DNA of 64,000 nt from Paralithodes platypus (GCA_032716605.1 CM064551.1:46847697-46911696); one strand, 5' to 3'. Shown: positions 51,137 through 62,145, numbered from the stretch's first letter. A program made the numbers and translations. The notes: generated by a model not told the origin, from the sequence alone.

Positions 51137-52588
51137 TGGCACGTCCCGGTAAACAAAAGATTTCAACGATTTCTGGCCTTACGAATAATGCATCAGACTT
51201 ATGTCTTTCAGAGGATGCCGTTCGGATTGAACCTAGCACCTCGCTTATTCACGAAATTAGTCCGGCAAGCCCTGATGCCCATGTTAGAACAAGGGATCAG
51301 GATTTTGTGGTATCTAGACGACTGGCTGGTGGTGGCAGAGACGGAACAGTTATGCATCAATCATGTCAACATAACATTAAATCATGTAAAATCTCTAGGG
51401 TTCAAGGTAAACCCGGTAAAGTCAAACTTTGTTCCCTCACGAGTGGTCCAGTGGATAGGGCTTGTCTGGGACACAGCTGCTCTCACTCTGAGTCAGAGTG
51501 TGGACAATCGGAACAGGTTTCGCAAGAAACTGTTTATGTTTCTTCACAGTCTGACTACGACACGGAGAGTCTGAGAATCTCTGGTCGGCTCTCTCAACTG
51601 GATTCAACTAACTGTAAAGTTGGGCCGGTTGAAAGTAAAACGTTTAATATTGGAGGGCAACAAATTTTTTCCACTATTGCCGGCGGAAACATTATGGCCC
51701 ATCCCAAAATTAATACACAGCTTACTAGCGGTCTGGGCGAAGAGGGAAACATTGCACTCGGTTATGTCATGGACCTCTCCTCCGCCGACGGTATGGGTAG
51801 ACACGGATGCGTCAGGAACGATAGGTTGGGGCTTTCAGTCAAACGAAGGCCATCAGGGTCAAGGGCTTTGGTCCCATTCAGAAACCTCCCACATCAATGT
51901 CAAAGAGTTACTAGTCCCCTTGTATTTCCTTCAGGCTCACGGCTCTACTTTACGGGACAAATCGGTGGCCTTCAGGATGGACAATCTGAATGCGGTTCAC
52001 TGCATTCAGAAACAAGGGTCAACGAGATCTCGGAAGTTGCTAAACGTGTCAGAAAAGATTTTTGTTCTAGCCGGCAAGCTGAACATTCATCTTCACGCAT
52101 CTTATCTCCCAGGCGTAGCAAACGTCTGGGCAGACGCTCTGTCTCGGAGACAGAGCACAACAGTAGAATGGGCGCTCAAGCAAACCATTTTCGACCAAAT
52201 GATTGCGGAGCCTTACCGTCCACAAGTGGATCTCTTTGCATCCGAGGAGACTCACAAACTCCCGCTGTACCTCACCCGCCGGACAATAACGCCGGCGGGA
52301 GGACCCGACGCACTGGTGACGGACTGGAACATGTGGAGTTCCGTTTATCTGTTTCCGCCACCAGACGCTTCTCTAATCTGCCACGTAGTAAACAAACTAC
52401 GGGATTATCGGGGCGTAGTCTCGTTAATCGCGCCCCTGTGGCCGGCGCAGTTGTGGTACCAGCAATTGAAAACGTGGTGCCCGAACCCGGTGTCGCTCCC
52501 AGTCGGGTATTTCCACTTAGACACGATTGGCAACCTAGAGACCTCGCTGACTTTTGCATTATGGACATTCAGGAGGCCAAGTGGGTAG
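51137..52588 (+). CDS. D2-A2 RT 3' part / RNase H / MT-like (interrupted gene)
   Basis: Continuation of the frame at 42938-43410 after B1. Residues WHVPVNKRFQRFLALRIMHQ, MPFGLNLAPRLFTKLVRQAL, WYLDDWLVVAETEQLC (YxDD intact), VPSRVVQWIGLVWD, VWVDTDASGTIGWG, HINVKELLVPLYF, FRMDNLNAV, VANVWADALSRRQS, VDLFASEETHKLPLYLTRR, LFPPPDASLICHVVN, LIAPLWPAQLWY. A one-base change near 51615 splits the frame (51071-51574 and 51620-52588). It is otherwise the best-preserved RT of the window. Labelled CDS for its largely open frame; as it stands it is a pseudogene fragment. Confidence 0.75.
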
Positions 52589-53503
52589 AAACGTGACCGA
52601 TAAATTCATGAGTCAATATACCCAATCGCACTGGCAGTCCTTTACTTCTTGGATACTTAGGACAGAACAAACCGTACCTTCGGTGGCTTTGGTTTTTAAT
52701 TATTTAAACTATCTGTTCGAGCAGAAACGTCTATCTGTAGTAACGTTAAAAAATCACTTAACAGCGATTAGGATGCCATTCTTTGACCTTACAGGTCTAA
52801 CCATACCACTAGCGGAGGAAACAGGTTTCATGAGAGCATGTTTTAAACTCCGCCCACCTCCCCGTCAGCTCATGCCTACCTGGTCTCTGGACAAAGCGTT
52901 GTCTTTACTTCACTCCCGTCTGTACCAAAATACTGCAGATTTTGACTTACTTTTAAAAAGGGCAGTATTCCTTATGGCTTTGGCTACCGGGAACAGGGTA
53001 TCTGAGCTGGCGGCGATGAGCAACACACCTAATTGCATAAGGTTTGGTAGGATCAATGAGTGTATTCACATCGCACCTTCCCCAGGGTTCATCGCCAAAA
53101 ATGAACACAGTGAACACGTGTTTTCAGAGTTCACGGTGCCGGCGTTGAAAAGGGGAAAAGTGCACCATAATTTATGTCCAGTGCAAGCTCTAACCAAATA
53201 TTTGAGAGTAGCACCTCTCCACAGGGTGCTTTATGGGTAGCAAGTACGGGCAAACGCTTAATGAAACGTAAAATAGCTTCTCTCCTAGTAGAAGTCAGTA
53301 AAGAGAGTAATCCCGGCGTCGTGGGAAAAGTCCACGATTTACGTAAATGGGCGGCCTCTTTGCGTTTCCTTAAGAATTTTTCTGTTGAGGACATAGCATC
53401 CACGCACCTATGGTCCTCTAATCATACGTTTTTGACTCGATACCTTTCAGTAGCTCTAGACAGACCTTCCATGCCATGTATAGCTTTAAGGCAGAGGGTC
53501 TAG
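52561..53503 (+). pseudogene. D2-A2 tyrosine recombinase, small deletions
   Basis: ATG 52561 as in the other copies, but AAGTGGGTAGAAACG has lost ~11 bp and a ~20-bp deletion removes the TKRQYHSHW segment start (52622). Then FNYLNYLFEQKRLSVVTLKN, LATGNRVSELAAMSN (Arg), KVHHNLCPVQALTKYLRVA. A frame change at about 53216 is followed by VGKVHDLRKWAASL (His, Arg) and TFLTRYLSVALDRP (Tyr), ending at 53503. Confidence 0.8.
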
Positions 53504-53533
53504 GTGGCCTCTAAGTCACTTATGGTTTAGATT

Positions 53534-53556
53534 AAGAAAAGAGGGGGGGGGGGGGG
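53534..53556 (+). promoter_or_regulatory. Purine/G tract after YR stop (A2)
   Basis: AAGAAAAGA followed by 14 G, 30 nt after the YR stop, then TGCATTCAGTGTAACATAGG. Confidence 0.55.
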
Positions 53557-53897
53557 TGCATTCAGTGTAACATAGGACACCCTAGACCCCGCCGGAGTAT
53601 GTGTACGGAGCATACGAGCTGTGATACTGTTTGTAGGTGTTGTGATATAAAATTTCTCTGTAGTATTCATTACAGGAAATTGTGCTAAAGTACAATAGTA
53701 GTAAAACAACAATTCTTGTTGTAAGTAGTTTTGGCTGTGAAGCAATATAATTTTAAGAAATCTCAGTAGTTGCAACTACGACTTTTATTTTTGATGCAAG
53801 TACTTCTGCATAAGTACAAGAGTTCGGTACTTCTGTGAAAGTGCAAGAATTAATTTTATGTTTGGGTATATTTTTAGGAATATATCCACTAGTTTAA

Positions 53898-54335
53898 CCC
53901 GTCCAGCCCCGGCTAGTTTTGTAATGTTTGTTCACCAGAACCCGACCGGTTTTCAAGAAGTGGTTTTATTCCAGAAACAATAGCGAATGGGTTAGGAATG
54001 AAGGAAAAACCACGAAAAACCGCTCAAAAAGCTTAAAGAATGGTCCTACAGAGCCCCCGAAAACGTATTTTACAAGAGTAAAAAATTGAAGGCAATTACC
54101 CAAAAAAAACAGGTTATTGCGTGCTCACGCGCACGCACGTGGACTTTGAGAGTTTTCAACCATCGGCACAGTTGCGTGGGATACGTACACAGTTCCCATA
54201 CAAATCTGAGCCCTCTTGAGTGGCTACACCTGAGGTTACGGTCGGCGCAATTAGGGTGACGCGCCAGGCGCATCTCTGGGGCTGTGCGTTACATACATCA
54301 CCGACGCGTCAGGCGCGTCGCTGAGGCTGTACGGG
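53898..54335. mobile_element. piggyBac-like MITE copy 2, TTAA target duplication
   Basis: TTAA at 53894-53897 and 54336-54339. The left end CCCGTCCAGCCCCGGC and the complement of the right end CCCGTACAGCCTCAGC form a ~16-bp TIR. D2-A1 has the unoccupied TTAA at the same place (21519). 438 bp, no transposase. Related to the MITE at 17910. Internal GACGCGTCAGGCGCGTCGC palindromes lie near the right end. Confidence 0.88.
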
Positions 54336-54339
54336 TTAA

Positions 54340-54639
54340 TGGGGTTTATATGTGCACATGTAGACTTATAAGTTTTTATTTTTCACCACTTACTTTAAGT
54401 GGGGTGCCTTCTTAACTAGCAGATCTGTGTACAGAGTCTCAGAGTTAACCCTTTTTCAAGCAGGCTTCTTCGAAGCACGCTCCTGCTTGTACCCCTTTTT
54501 GTATATATATGCTGTATAAAGTTTATGCGCAACAATATATCTTTTTTACAAAGTAAGAATACTATGTGGTTGTTTGATTATCTGCTTTTGCTAGAGTTAT
54601 GATATGATTACGAATGTCCCCCTCCAGTCTTAGATATCA
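54340..54639 (+). other. D2-A2 3' untranslated region (distal)
   Basis: Same conserved inverted repeats as A1 (CACCACTTACTTTAAGTGGG; CAAGCAGGCTTCTTCGAAGC). No gene. Confidence 0.5.
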
Positions 54640-55170
54640 GGCATAATCGTCAATGATGGAGGGGCCACTAATAAATTATAGGTTTGACTCCTGCAAGGAG
54701 ATAAAGAAAACCTAATATTTAGTAGTGGCCCCGTAATCATTGACGACTGGGGCCCTCCCGACCATCCCCTTCTCATTCGTTGATGTATTAAGGATTTTGG
54801 TTTACTTGATATGTCAAGTGAAGGAAGTATGACGCCTGAAGTCAGCGTCTGGTCAAATATCCACATAAGTACATCCACGAGTATATGGAAAGCTAATGAA
54901 TAGTTATTCTTATTTTCTTTTTATTTATTATTTGTTACGAAGATTTTTCGTAGTGAGAACCCAATTTCATAATGACAGAACCATGAGTGAGGTTGCGTGC
55001 GCTCATGATGAAGGCTCCTCAAATTTGTTATGCTCTGCGCAGTAGATTCAAACTACGGTAAACGAGCGTTTGAAGAAGAGGCCTTATGTAATAGGCATAA
55101 TCGTCAATGATTACGGGGCCACTACTAAATATTAGGGTTTCTTTATCTCCTTGCAGGAGTCAAACCTATA
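54640..55170 (+). repeat. D2-A2 ICR and right terminal cassette
   Basis: Complement of the left terminus (54640-54674), AT, then a 494-bp cassette from TATAGGTTTGACTCCTGC (54677) to GTCAAACCTATA (55170). The hairpin stem CTCCTTGCAGGAG carries an A2-specific G present in both inverted copies. Confidence 0.82.
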
Positions 55171-55673
55171 ATAGGAAGAGATCATCTATCTCTTATATTA
55201 TAAAATTCAGTAGTGATGCTCGAGCTAGGCCTATTGGCCGCTTCCGTGATCGCGCGCTCGCGTAAGAATATCCCGATATAAGAATCCATAAGTAGAGTCC
55301 AGAGCATATCTGCTCAAATTAATGTTACCAGTGTGTAACTATGAAAGAGTAGAATACTTTGATATATGAGCAAATAAGTAGTGATCACGTAAACTGCAGA
55401 CTATGTATGTAATATGTATCTGCCATAACTTATATAAGAATGGATTCCAGGGGGATATATTCTATCGGCTATCATGAATACGATTAGAGTGCTATCTAAT
55501 CGGGATAGTATCCTGAGGAAAACATTGTTCCTCATCTATATCTAGGTCAAGCCTAACAAGTTTGGGGCGAGGACAGTTAGGGGAGGAAGTGCCTTTTAAC
55601 TCTGTAGGTATAGACCTCTTTTTAGGGGTTTCTGATGTGGAAGACACAGAGCGTCCAGTAAGAAATAAACATA
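55171..55673. repeat. Dispersed repeat continuing beyond D2-A2
   Basis: GGAAGAGATCATCTATCTC… and GCCTATTGGCCGCTTCCG match 27674-27770. TATATAAGAATGGATT and ATCCTGAGGAAAACATTGTT then CCTC match the 59280 repeat and the 138-bp satellite. A minus-strand open stretch 55492-55707 (SETPKKRSIPTELKG) is not recognised. Confidence 0.6.
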
Positions 55674-56870
55674 CCGTCATCTGGGGTGGCTTCGGACATG
55701 TGGACAACTTCGGACATTTTGGATAAAAAGTAAAACAAATAAAAATAGAGAGAAGAGGAGTTTGGTTTTGAAAAATAGATGTGTAGCATTCAAGAGGAAT
55801 GTTGTAACTATATGTAGGATGAACTAATAATTTAAATTAATTAATTTAATTTGTGGTAAATATTTGTGAATATGTAACAAAGAAAACACATGTTTTTGTA
55901 AGTGTGTCAAACTTCTACTGAGCATAATTAATGGGATGTGAGGAAGACAATTAACCTACACCAGAATGTTCTACAATTATCTGCGAGACCATACACACAG
56001 TAACTCTTTCCCCAAAGTTCATAATACACAGCCTATAGCCCTAACAATTTACTTTTATTGTTTTCCAGATTTATTGGGGTGTTTTCGGACATAGTTTGGG
56101 GTGATTTCGAACATGAGGTGACATCGGACATCTAATATTAGTTACAAGGACCTTCCAATATGAACAACAATTAGTACCTAAGTGTATGGTACTCTTACCT
56201 AGCCATACATAGCGAGCATCCGTCGAATCATGTCATCATGTCATCTTGCTCCCGTTTGAGTAACGCCAATTAAAGGATGCTTAACCCTTAAAAAGAGGCT
56301 CACCACATAAGTCGAGTTAAATAAAGCTGGACTATGTGGCGGCGCTCGACATAACTCGAGTGGCAATTTCAGCACGTAATGTTGCTGAGAGAGAGAGACA
56401 AGTGGTGGCAGGAGAGTAGCGAGTGTATGACTGCTCCAGACCATCGCGGCGAACCTACTGACACGAATCTCACCTCCCTCCTACCTCTCTCACTCGCTAT
56501 ATACGGAATTGTATCGGGAAAGTGGCTAATTACCTGCTTTTTGCACTCGCGTTGCACGGTTATTGCAAGAAAACTAGCCATCATAAAAGGATCGTTATGG
56601 TGTCATTCGAAAGCTCTGTTTATGCCCTTTCAGGGATACTTGTTTTACGTTCTGGGTCTTATTTAGGCATGAAATGATCACGTAAACAGCCCTATTTTGG
56701 CTAAAACACCCCGCTGGGCGGTACATATAAATAAACCGCATAGGCCGCTCGTAAGGGGTTAAGACTGAGTAAGGTGTCAGATGTTGACATGATTTGGTGG
56801 ATGTTTGCTGTGTAAGGTTAGGTAAGAGTATCATATTACATTTCTTTTCATTCACAGGAGTAAAAATGCC

Positions 56871-57309
56871 ACGGATATAAACCAAAGCCACAACGAGAAA
56901 GGAAATACAACAGTCATGTATGTCAAGACAAATTAAAGAAAGCAAAAGATGATATACAAAAGAGAACATGAGTGTACGTGAGGCTGCTAAAAAGTGGAAG
57001 TTAAGTAAGAGCACCTTACATGACTATATAAAAGGGAACATAGTAAACCTGCTGGTTATTGTTAAAGTTCCGTTTGATGGTAAGAAGAAACATCGACATT
57101 ATATTGCAGTCATAGTAAAGGTTCTACCAGAAATACATGTTCGTTTCCTAAAGCATGTGAAGGGCACAAGTAACGTCTTAATTAACCCAGTTATTGATGA
57201 TTACAGTGACATAGACAAGGGTGACATAGTACAAATCCTGCCAGAACCAATACTAGACAAGAAGTGCAGAATGCTGTTCAGTGTTGATGTAAATAAATGG
57301 CCAAAATAA
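56871..57309 (+). pseudogene. psq-type HTH plus C-terminal domain, core missing
   Basis: ATG 56968 gives MSVREAAKKWKLSKSTLHDY, a pipsqueak-type helix-turn-helix. An earlier decayed start, MPR…KATTRKE, at about 56866 resembles the usual MPR(T/K)Y head. Directly after YIKG the protein passes to VPFDGKKKHRHYIAVIVKVL…VQILPEPI, a C-terminal block seen in pogo-linked insect/crustacean proteins. A DDE catalytic domain (normally ~300 residues) expected between them is absent, so this is an internal-deletion product. It would bind element ends but not cut. The family call for the C-terminal block is from memory and is tentative. Confidence 0.6.
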
Positions 57310-57310
57310 T

Positions 57311-57602
57311 AGAGAGAGAGAGAGGGTTGAAGAGCTATAGAGAGGAGAGAGAAAGTGAGCGAGCAGGGGGAGAGAAAGTGAGAGAGAGAGGGGTGGGAGA
57401 GAAAGCGAGAGAGAGAGAGAGAGGTGGTAGAGGGCGGGGCCAGGGGAGGGTGGGGCCGAGAGAGGTGGTAGGGCGGGGGCGGGGGGGGGGGGGGGCCAAG
57501 AGAAGGGTGGGAGAGGGCGGGGCGGGGCCAGGAGAAGGGTGGGAGAGAGATCGATATCGAGAGAGAGAGGTGGTAGAGGGCGGGGCCAAGTGAGAGGGGG
57601 GA
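57311..57602. repeat. GA-rich / GGGCGGGGCC minisatellite
   Basis: Alternating (GA)n runs and GGTGGTAGAGGGCGGGGCCA-type units, with a G-run at about 57481-57494. Open frames on both strands here are by-products of low complexity. Confidence 0.8.
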
Positions 57603-58625
57603 TGAATAAGGAAAGAGGCAATAATGTGATACAAAGTTATATTTTTTGTAAGGTCCTTTTTATTTCATATTATGATTAGTTTAAGGTATATACCCTGAAA
57701 GGGTTAATTAGTATTTCGGGCCATTAATTAGCCAAGATGGCATCTAGTCGGCTGTGTGCCATTAGTATTCCTTTAATATGCAGTCATTAAGATATTATTG
57801 CTAAGCTTTAATGATATCAGTATTATTTTTTTAGTACCTACCCGATAGCACTATCGTTAGTGAGTGCTGTACTGTATTTTATATATTATTTTGTAATAGT
57901 ATAGTTATCTTATCAATATTTGTATTTTGTACTATTGTTAATGTCTTGTCATGTTGCAAATTTGATTTTAAATAATATTTTGACATTTAACATTTAGTTT
58001 CTTTATTCATGCAGAGTTTAGTAAAATTTGCCAGAACGTCCCGGACTTCCCAAACTTGACTACTTCCTTTAACGTGACCATAGTGCGTTGTTATATGTGC
58101 GATTAGTTTGCTTGGGAAACAGATTAACTTGCTCATGTAGCAATGTGGTGGATTGTGTTCTTTTATTTAATAATTTTCATTTTAGTAAGCGTTGTTTCCA
58201 CATAGCGATTTTGATAATTTAATTTGACTTTATATTGTCCTTGTCCCAATTTTGGTTTGTTTAGTTTGCAAGTTTTACATTTTAAGTTTGGTCACAAGTG
58301 TGAAATACGTTTTCAAGGAGTCATTATGTGTAATTTGAATGAATTAATTGTATTTTTGTTGTATTAGAAAAGTGCCTATACATACGGTGTACCTGAATGC
58401 ATTAGTGATAATAATATAATTGCTTTGTTATTGAGAATACATAACAATTTATATGAAGGTGCTAAAATGCACAGAAACTTGGAATCTAATGTATATGCTC
58501 CTCTAAGGGCTACAAATGTAAGCATTTCAGTTTGTATTTTTTTTAAAACTCCGTCTTGTGTGCGACGTCGCCTGTGCATTGTCCGAAGCCGTCGTTCAAT
58601 ACACACTCAGATTTAAAGGAGAAAA
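57603..58625. other. AT-rich interior of the pogo-like element
   Basis: No gene recognised. Short open frames on both strands (58376-58616) lack known motifs. Confidence 0.4.
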
Positions 58626-58869
58626 CCATTAATGTCCGAAGTCACCTTACCCCAGTCCGAAGTCACCTCATATCGATAATGACTTCGGACACCATTATAA
58701 ATATTAGTTATAATTAAGCCAAAGGCCTATAATTTTGTCCACTGTACACACGATTATTCTACGTTTCTAAGCTATACATAGATGCAAAGATTGCATTATT
58801 AAGGCTTTACCTATCGAGTTAGGCTTAAAATTAGGTCAAATAGGTCCGAAGTCACCCCGAATGACGGTA

Positions 58870-59400
58870 GTCCCTACTGACCATGTCTGGGATTTATTTT
58901 TTGTTTTTGTTTTGTTTTTTAGTTGAGGATATATAAACTTTCACTTCATCCCAAATGTTTAGTAATACCTGAGTCGCCCTCGCTGCTGTTATGTGGCCAC
59001 TCGGATTGTGGTAGTGTTACACGAAGAGTGCACAATTTGTACATTTTTTAGGAGCCCACTTAGTCAATGTACGATTCACACAAGACATCTGGCGTACATA
59101 CCTCGTCAGTTGTGGCTCAGGTGAGGGGGCGGAGATTACTGAGGAGAGCTATAGCCCACCTGTCAGAAAAAGGTCAAGAATGTACCAGTTCCTTATGTAT
59201 AAGGCTCATGTAATGTCGAGTAGCCTGCTGGCCCTATGAATGCTTTTAAAGAATTTAGAGTAGGGTAGCATATTCGCTACATCGTATATAAGAATGGATT
59301 TAAGTGGGATAGTCTATACTCTATAGGCTATCATAAATGCCACTGGAGTACTCTCCTCCCTTCTTTTTCCATTCATTGTTCTACATTGAGAACTCGGAGG
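58870..59400. repeat. Dispersed repeat unit, copy 2
   Basis: Ordered matches to 25765-26460 (GTTATGTGGCCACTCGGATT, GAGTGCACAATTTGTACA, CTGGCGTACATACCTCG, GTCGAGTAGCCTG, TCTACATTGAGAAC). No coding content. Confidence 0.65.
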
Positions 59401-59404
59401 GAAA

Positions 59405-60050
59405 CGTTGGTCTTTAATTTAACCGGAACCTTTTGGTACATCGGATGTTTGTTTCTGAAGGAAAACATAGTCTCTCTCTCTCCCCCCCCCCCCCCCCCGG
59501 AGTTCCCGGAGTACTTGAGGAAACTCTCGTTCCTTAATTTAACCTGAACCTCATGGTTCCTTGGTTTTCAGTATTACCCGGAGCACCCGGAGTACTTGGA
59601 GGAAGCTATTGTTCCTTTTTTTTAATATGAACCTCTTGGTTCCTGGGTTGTCAGCGTTTACCCAGAGTACCCGGAGTACTTGGAGGAAGCTCTTGTTCCT
59701 TAATTTTAACCTGAACCTCTTGGTTCCTGGGTTTTCAGTATGTACCCAGAGTACCCGGAGTACTTGGAGGAAGCTCTTGTTCCTTAATTTTAACCTGAAC
59801 CTCTTGGTTCCTGGGTTTTCAGTATGTACCCGGAGTACCCGGAGTACTTGGAGGAAGCTCTTGTTCCTTAATTTAACCTGAACCTCTTGGTTCCTTGGTT
59901 TTCAGTATTGCTCGGAGTACCCTGAGTACTTTGAGGAAGCCTTGTTCCTAAATTTAACCTGAACTTCTTGGTTCCCTGGTTTTCAGTAGTACCCGGAGTA
60001 TTCGGAGGAAGCTCTCGTTCCTTAATTTAACCTGAACTTTTGGTTCCTTG
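59405..60050. repeat. 84-bp minisatellite, about 7 units
   Basis: GAGTACTTGGAGGAAGCTCT then TGTTCCTTAATTT, AACCTGAACCTCTTGGTTCC and TGGGTTTTCAGTA recur every 84 bp in the centre (59595, 59679, 59763, 59847) and more loosely at the edges. 84 is a multiple of three, so one frame stays open (59561-59881, repeated RSTWRKLLFLNFNLNLLVPG); this is probably a by-product. It shares GGAGGAA…TTGTTCCTT with the 138-bp satellite. D2-B2 inserted at 60059. Confidence 0.85.
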
Positions 60051-60349
60051 GTTTTTATTTATTAGTGGCCCCTCCATCATTGACGAACATGCCTATTACA
60101 TAAGGCATCCTCTTCAAACACTAATCCGCCGTAGTTTTGAATCTACCGCGCAGAGCATTTAAAAACTGAGGAGCCTTCATCATGAGCGCACGCGACCTCA
60201 CTCATGGCTTCAGTCATTATGAATTGGGTTCTCACTACGAAAAAACTTCGTAAAAAATAAAAACAAAAAGAAAATAAGAATAACTATCTAATAAGCTTTC
60301 CATCATATCGTGGATGTACTTGTGTGGATCTCTGACCAGACGCTGATTC

Positions 60350-62145
60350 AGGCGTCATTCCTCCTTCTCTGCTCTGCGCTCAGCCTGCCCGGACGTGCCT
60401 CCCCACGCTCCGCTAGTTCCGCATTCGTTGCGTCCCTAGTGAGTTTTTTCTCATTTGTTTACTCCAGGATGTATCGAGTAAGGTTAGGATAGGCGTAGCA
60501 GGAGTGTCCTGGGCTGGTTGCCCGCAGTGCAGTGTATTTTGGGTCGTGTGTATGGGGCATCTATTTCGGATGTACCCTCGTGGTCCCGTTGTGGACATGT
60601 GAACTTTTTCACAGTTGAGTTAGTTTGTGATGCAGGCGGCTTTCACTACGCGTTAATTATTGCTGCCTTTTATCTTTCTGATGAGGTAAGCTTTGTTTTC
60701 TGACGTTCCCAGCGTATTTTTCTTCACTTAGTGAAGTTTTTTCTGGGTCCCGAGTCAGTCTTCCCTTTGTCGGAAGTTTTTGCTACGGTGGTGTGTTGGC
60801 GGTGGTTCCTGTTGTGATATTTCCAGTGTTTGTGTATATTTCAACATTTATTATGCCGTCTACCTAGGCCTAGCCAGCCGCTCGTAGCTTTGCCACATGT
60901 ACTAGTGTTATTGTTTATTATTTATAAATATGCCCTACTGTGTCATGTGTATCCGGGTTTTAGTTGTGTATTGGCTAATTCCTCGGACTATAATTGTTTC
61001 CTGGTTTAGTTGTGTATTGGCTAATTCCACGGATTATTGAGTGACCTTGGGTTAGTCGTGCGTGGCTCTCCTCGTGTCTCTTGTTTGTTCAGATGGTGTC
61101 TGTTCAGGGTGGGTTTCCTTCCGGCGGGTTTTTTCTCGGTTTCACCATGAAAAAATCCCGGCCGAGAGCCGTGTTGGGCCACACGTGGTTGTTAACACTG
61201 GCTTGTTTCCCCGGCGTTGGGGTGTCTGTGGCTCTCCAGGACTGCGTCTCTGTGGGTGCCTGGTTTCAGGCCTCCTTTGATTCCCGGCGGGATGGCTGTA
61301 CCCATCTATAAAACGTTGTTCATGCGGACATACGTTATGTAGTTTTTCTACCCGGTTTTACAAAACCACATGAAAAACCTAGCTGTTGTTTTAGGCTTTC
61401 CTCCCCGGCGATCTTTTACAAAGAAGTGGGGACAGGAACTTATGGGGTTAACGTTTGGACATCTCACCCGGCGGGTGTACCTGGGTAGGGTGGGATGAAC
61501 GACTTATGTCTTTCAGTTAGTTAACCAATCCATTTTAAGTGATACTATGTGTATCGCCGCCTTTACACTTACGGCGATTGAAGGTTCAATTAGGTTAATA
61601 TCGATTCTTCACACCCGGCGGGTGCTCCTAGGTGGAGGAACTAAGGAATTTACAAAATTCAATTTCGATTTAACCACTTAATTTAGTGATACATTTAGGT
61701 ATCGCCGCCTTCTAACTTACGGCGATCTTTTGTGACAATTCGTTAGACATCAGATCTCGTATCATCCTGCCCTGTGCTATTCTACTAAAATATTTCAAGG
61801 GCCGGCGTCTTTATGGGGGGTTGCTTTGTTACAAAATTGAATCTTGAGACAGTCACCACCTCCAAGAGACTATAAGCGCCATGCTGGACCGTTATATTAT
61901 ATCAGAGGGTATTCTTCACTTTCTTTAACAAAAGATTTGTTTAGATATTCTGAACCCCGCCGCGTAGCGAGCTGTGGTCGTTGTGTCATTACATCTCGTT
62001 ACCCGGCGGGTTATTAACACTTGTGTGCGAACATGTTGGGTTAACCTTATGAGCATTAATTCCTGGAAATTTTCTTTTTTTCCAGAGCTGAGCTCCGGCG
62101 GACCAATACAGACCCGGCGGTAGTTTTCTCCCACCAGTCTCTGTC
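60350..62145 (+). promoter_or_regulatory. D2-B2 leader
   Basis: Non-coding. It repeats the B1 series of CCGGCG-bearing inverted repeats (61120, 61209, 61285, 61404, 61467, 61615, 61802, 62000, 62095). A GATGAGGTAAGC donor-like site lies near 60681 and a TTTTTTTCCAGAG acceptor-like site near 62073. Confidence 0.5.

Larger units (their letters stand above)
27974..55170 (+). mobile_element. DIRS-like retrotransposon D2, copy A2 (multiply interrupted)
   Basis: The left terminus TTATTAGTGGCCCC starts at 27974 after AT; the right terminus …GTCAAACCTATA ends at 55170 before AT. Own segments: 27974-28020, 38358-43410, 51137-55170. Interrupted by a LINE (28021-38357), by D2-B1 (43411-51134) and by a TTAA MITE (53898-54335). 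The flank at 55171 continues the repeat found at 27670-27760, showing that both ends lie in one array. RT motifs are intact (YLDD), but gag and YR are broken. Confidence 0.86.
55674..58867. mobile_element. pogo-like DNA element, 3.2 kb, TA target duplication
   Basis: The ends CCGTCATCTGGGGTGGCTTC (55674) and the complement of CCGTCATTCGGGGTGACTTC (ending 58867) form an imperfect TIR continuing into CGGAC. TA lies at 55672-55673 and 58868-58869. The motif TTCGGACA/TGTCCGAA recurs subterminally (55709, 56092, 56123, 58632, 58660, 58683). It carries one short transposase-like frame. The rest is AT-rich and non-coding, with a GA/GC-rich minisatellite. Non-autonomous. Confidence 0.78.

Noticed and set aside
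57253..57634. Arg/Glu-rich and Pro/Leu-rich proteins
   Set aside because: Open frames on both strands of a GA/GC minisatellite; low complexity only.
59561..59881. Repeat protein RSTWRKLLFLN…
   Set aside because: The 84-bp minisatellite keeps one frame open by arithmetic; no start context, no relatives seen.
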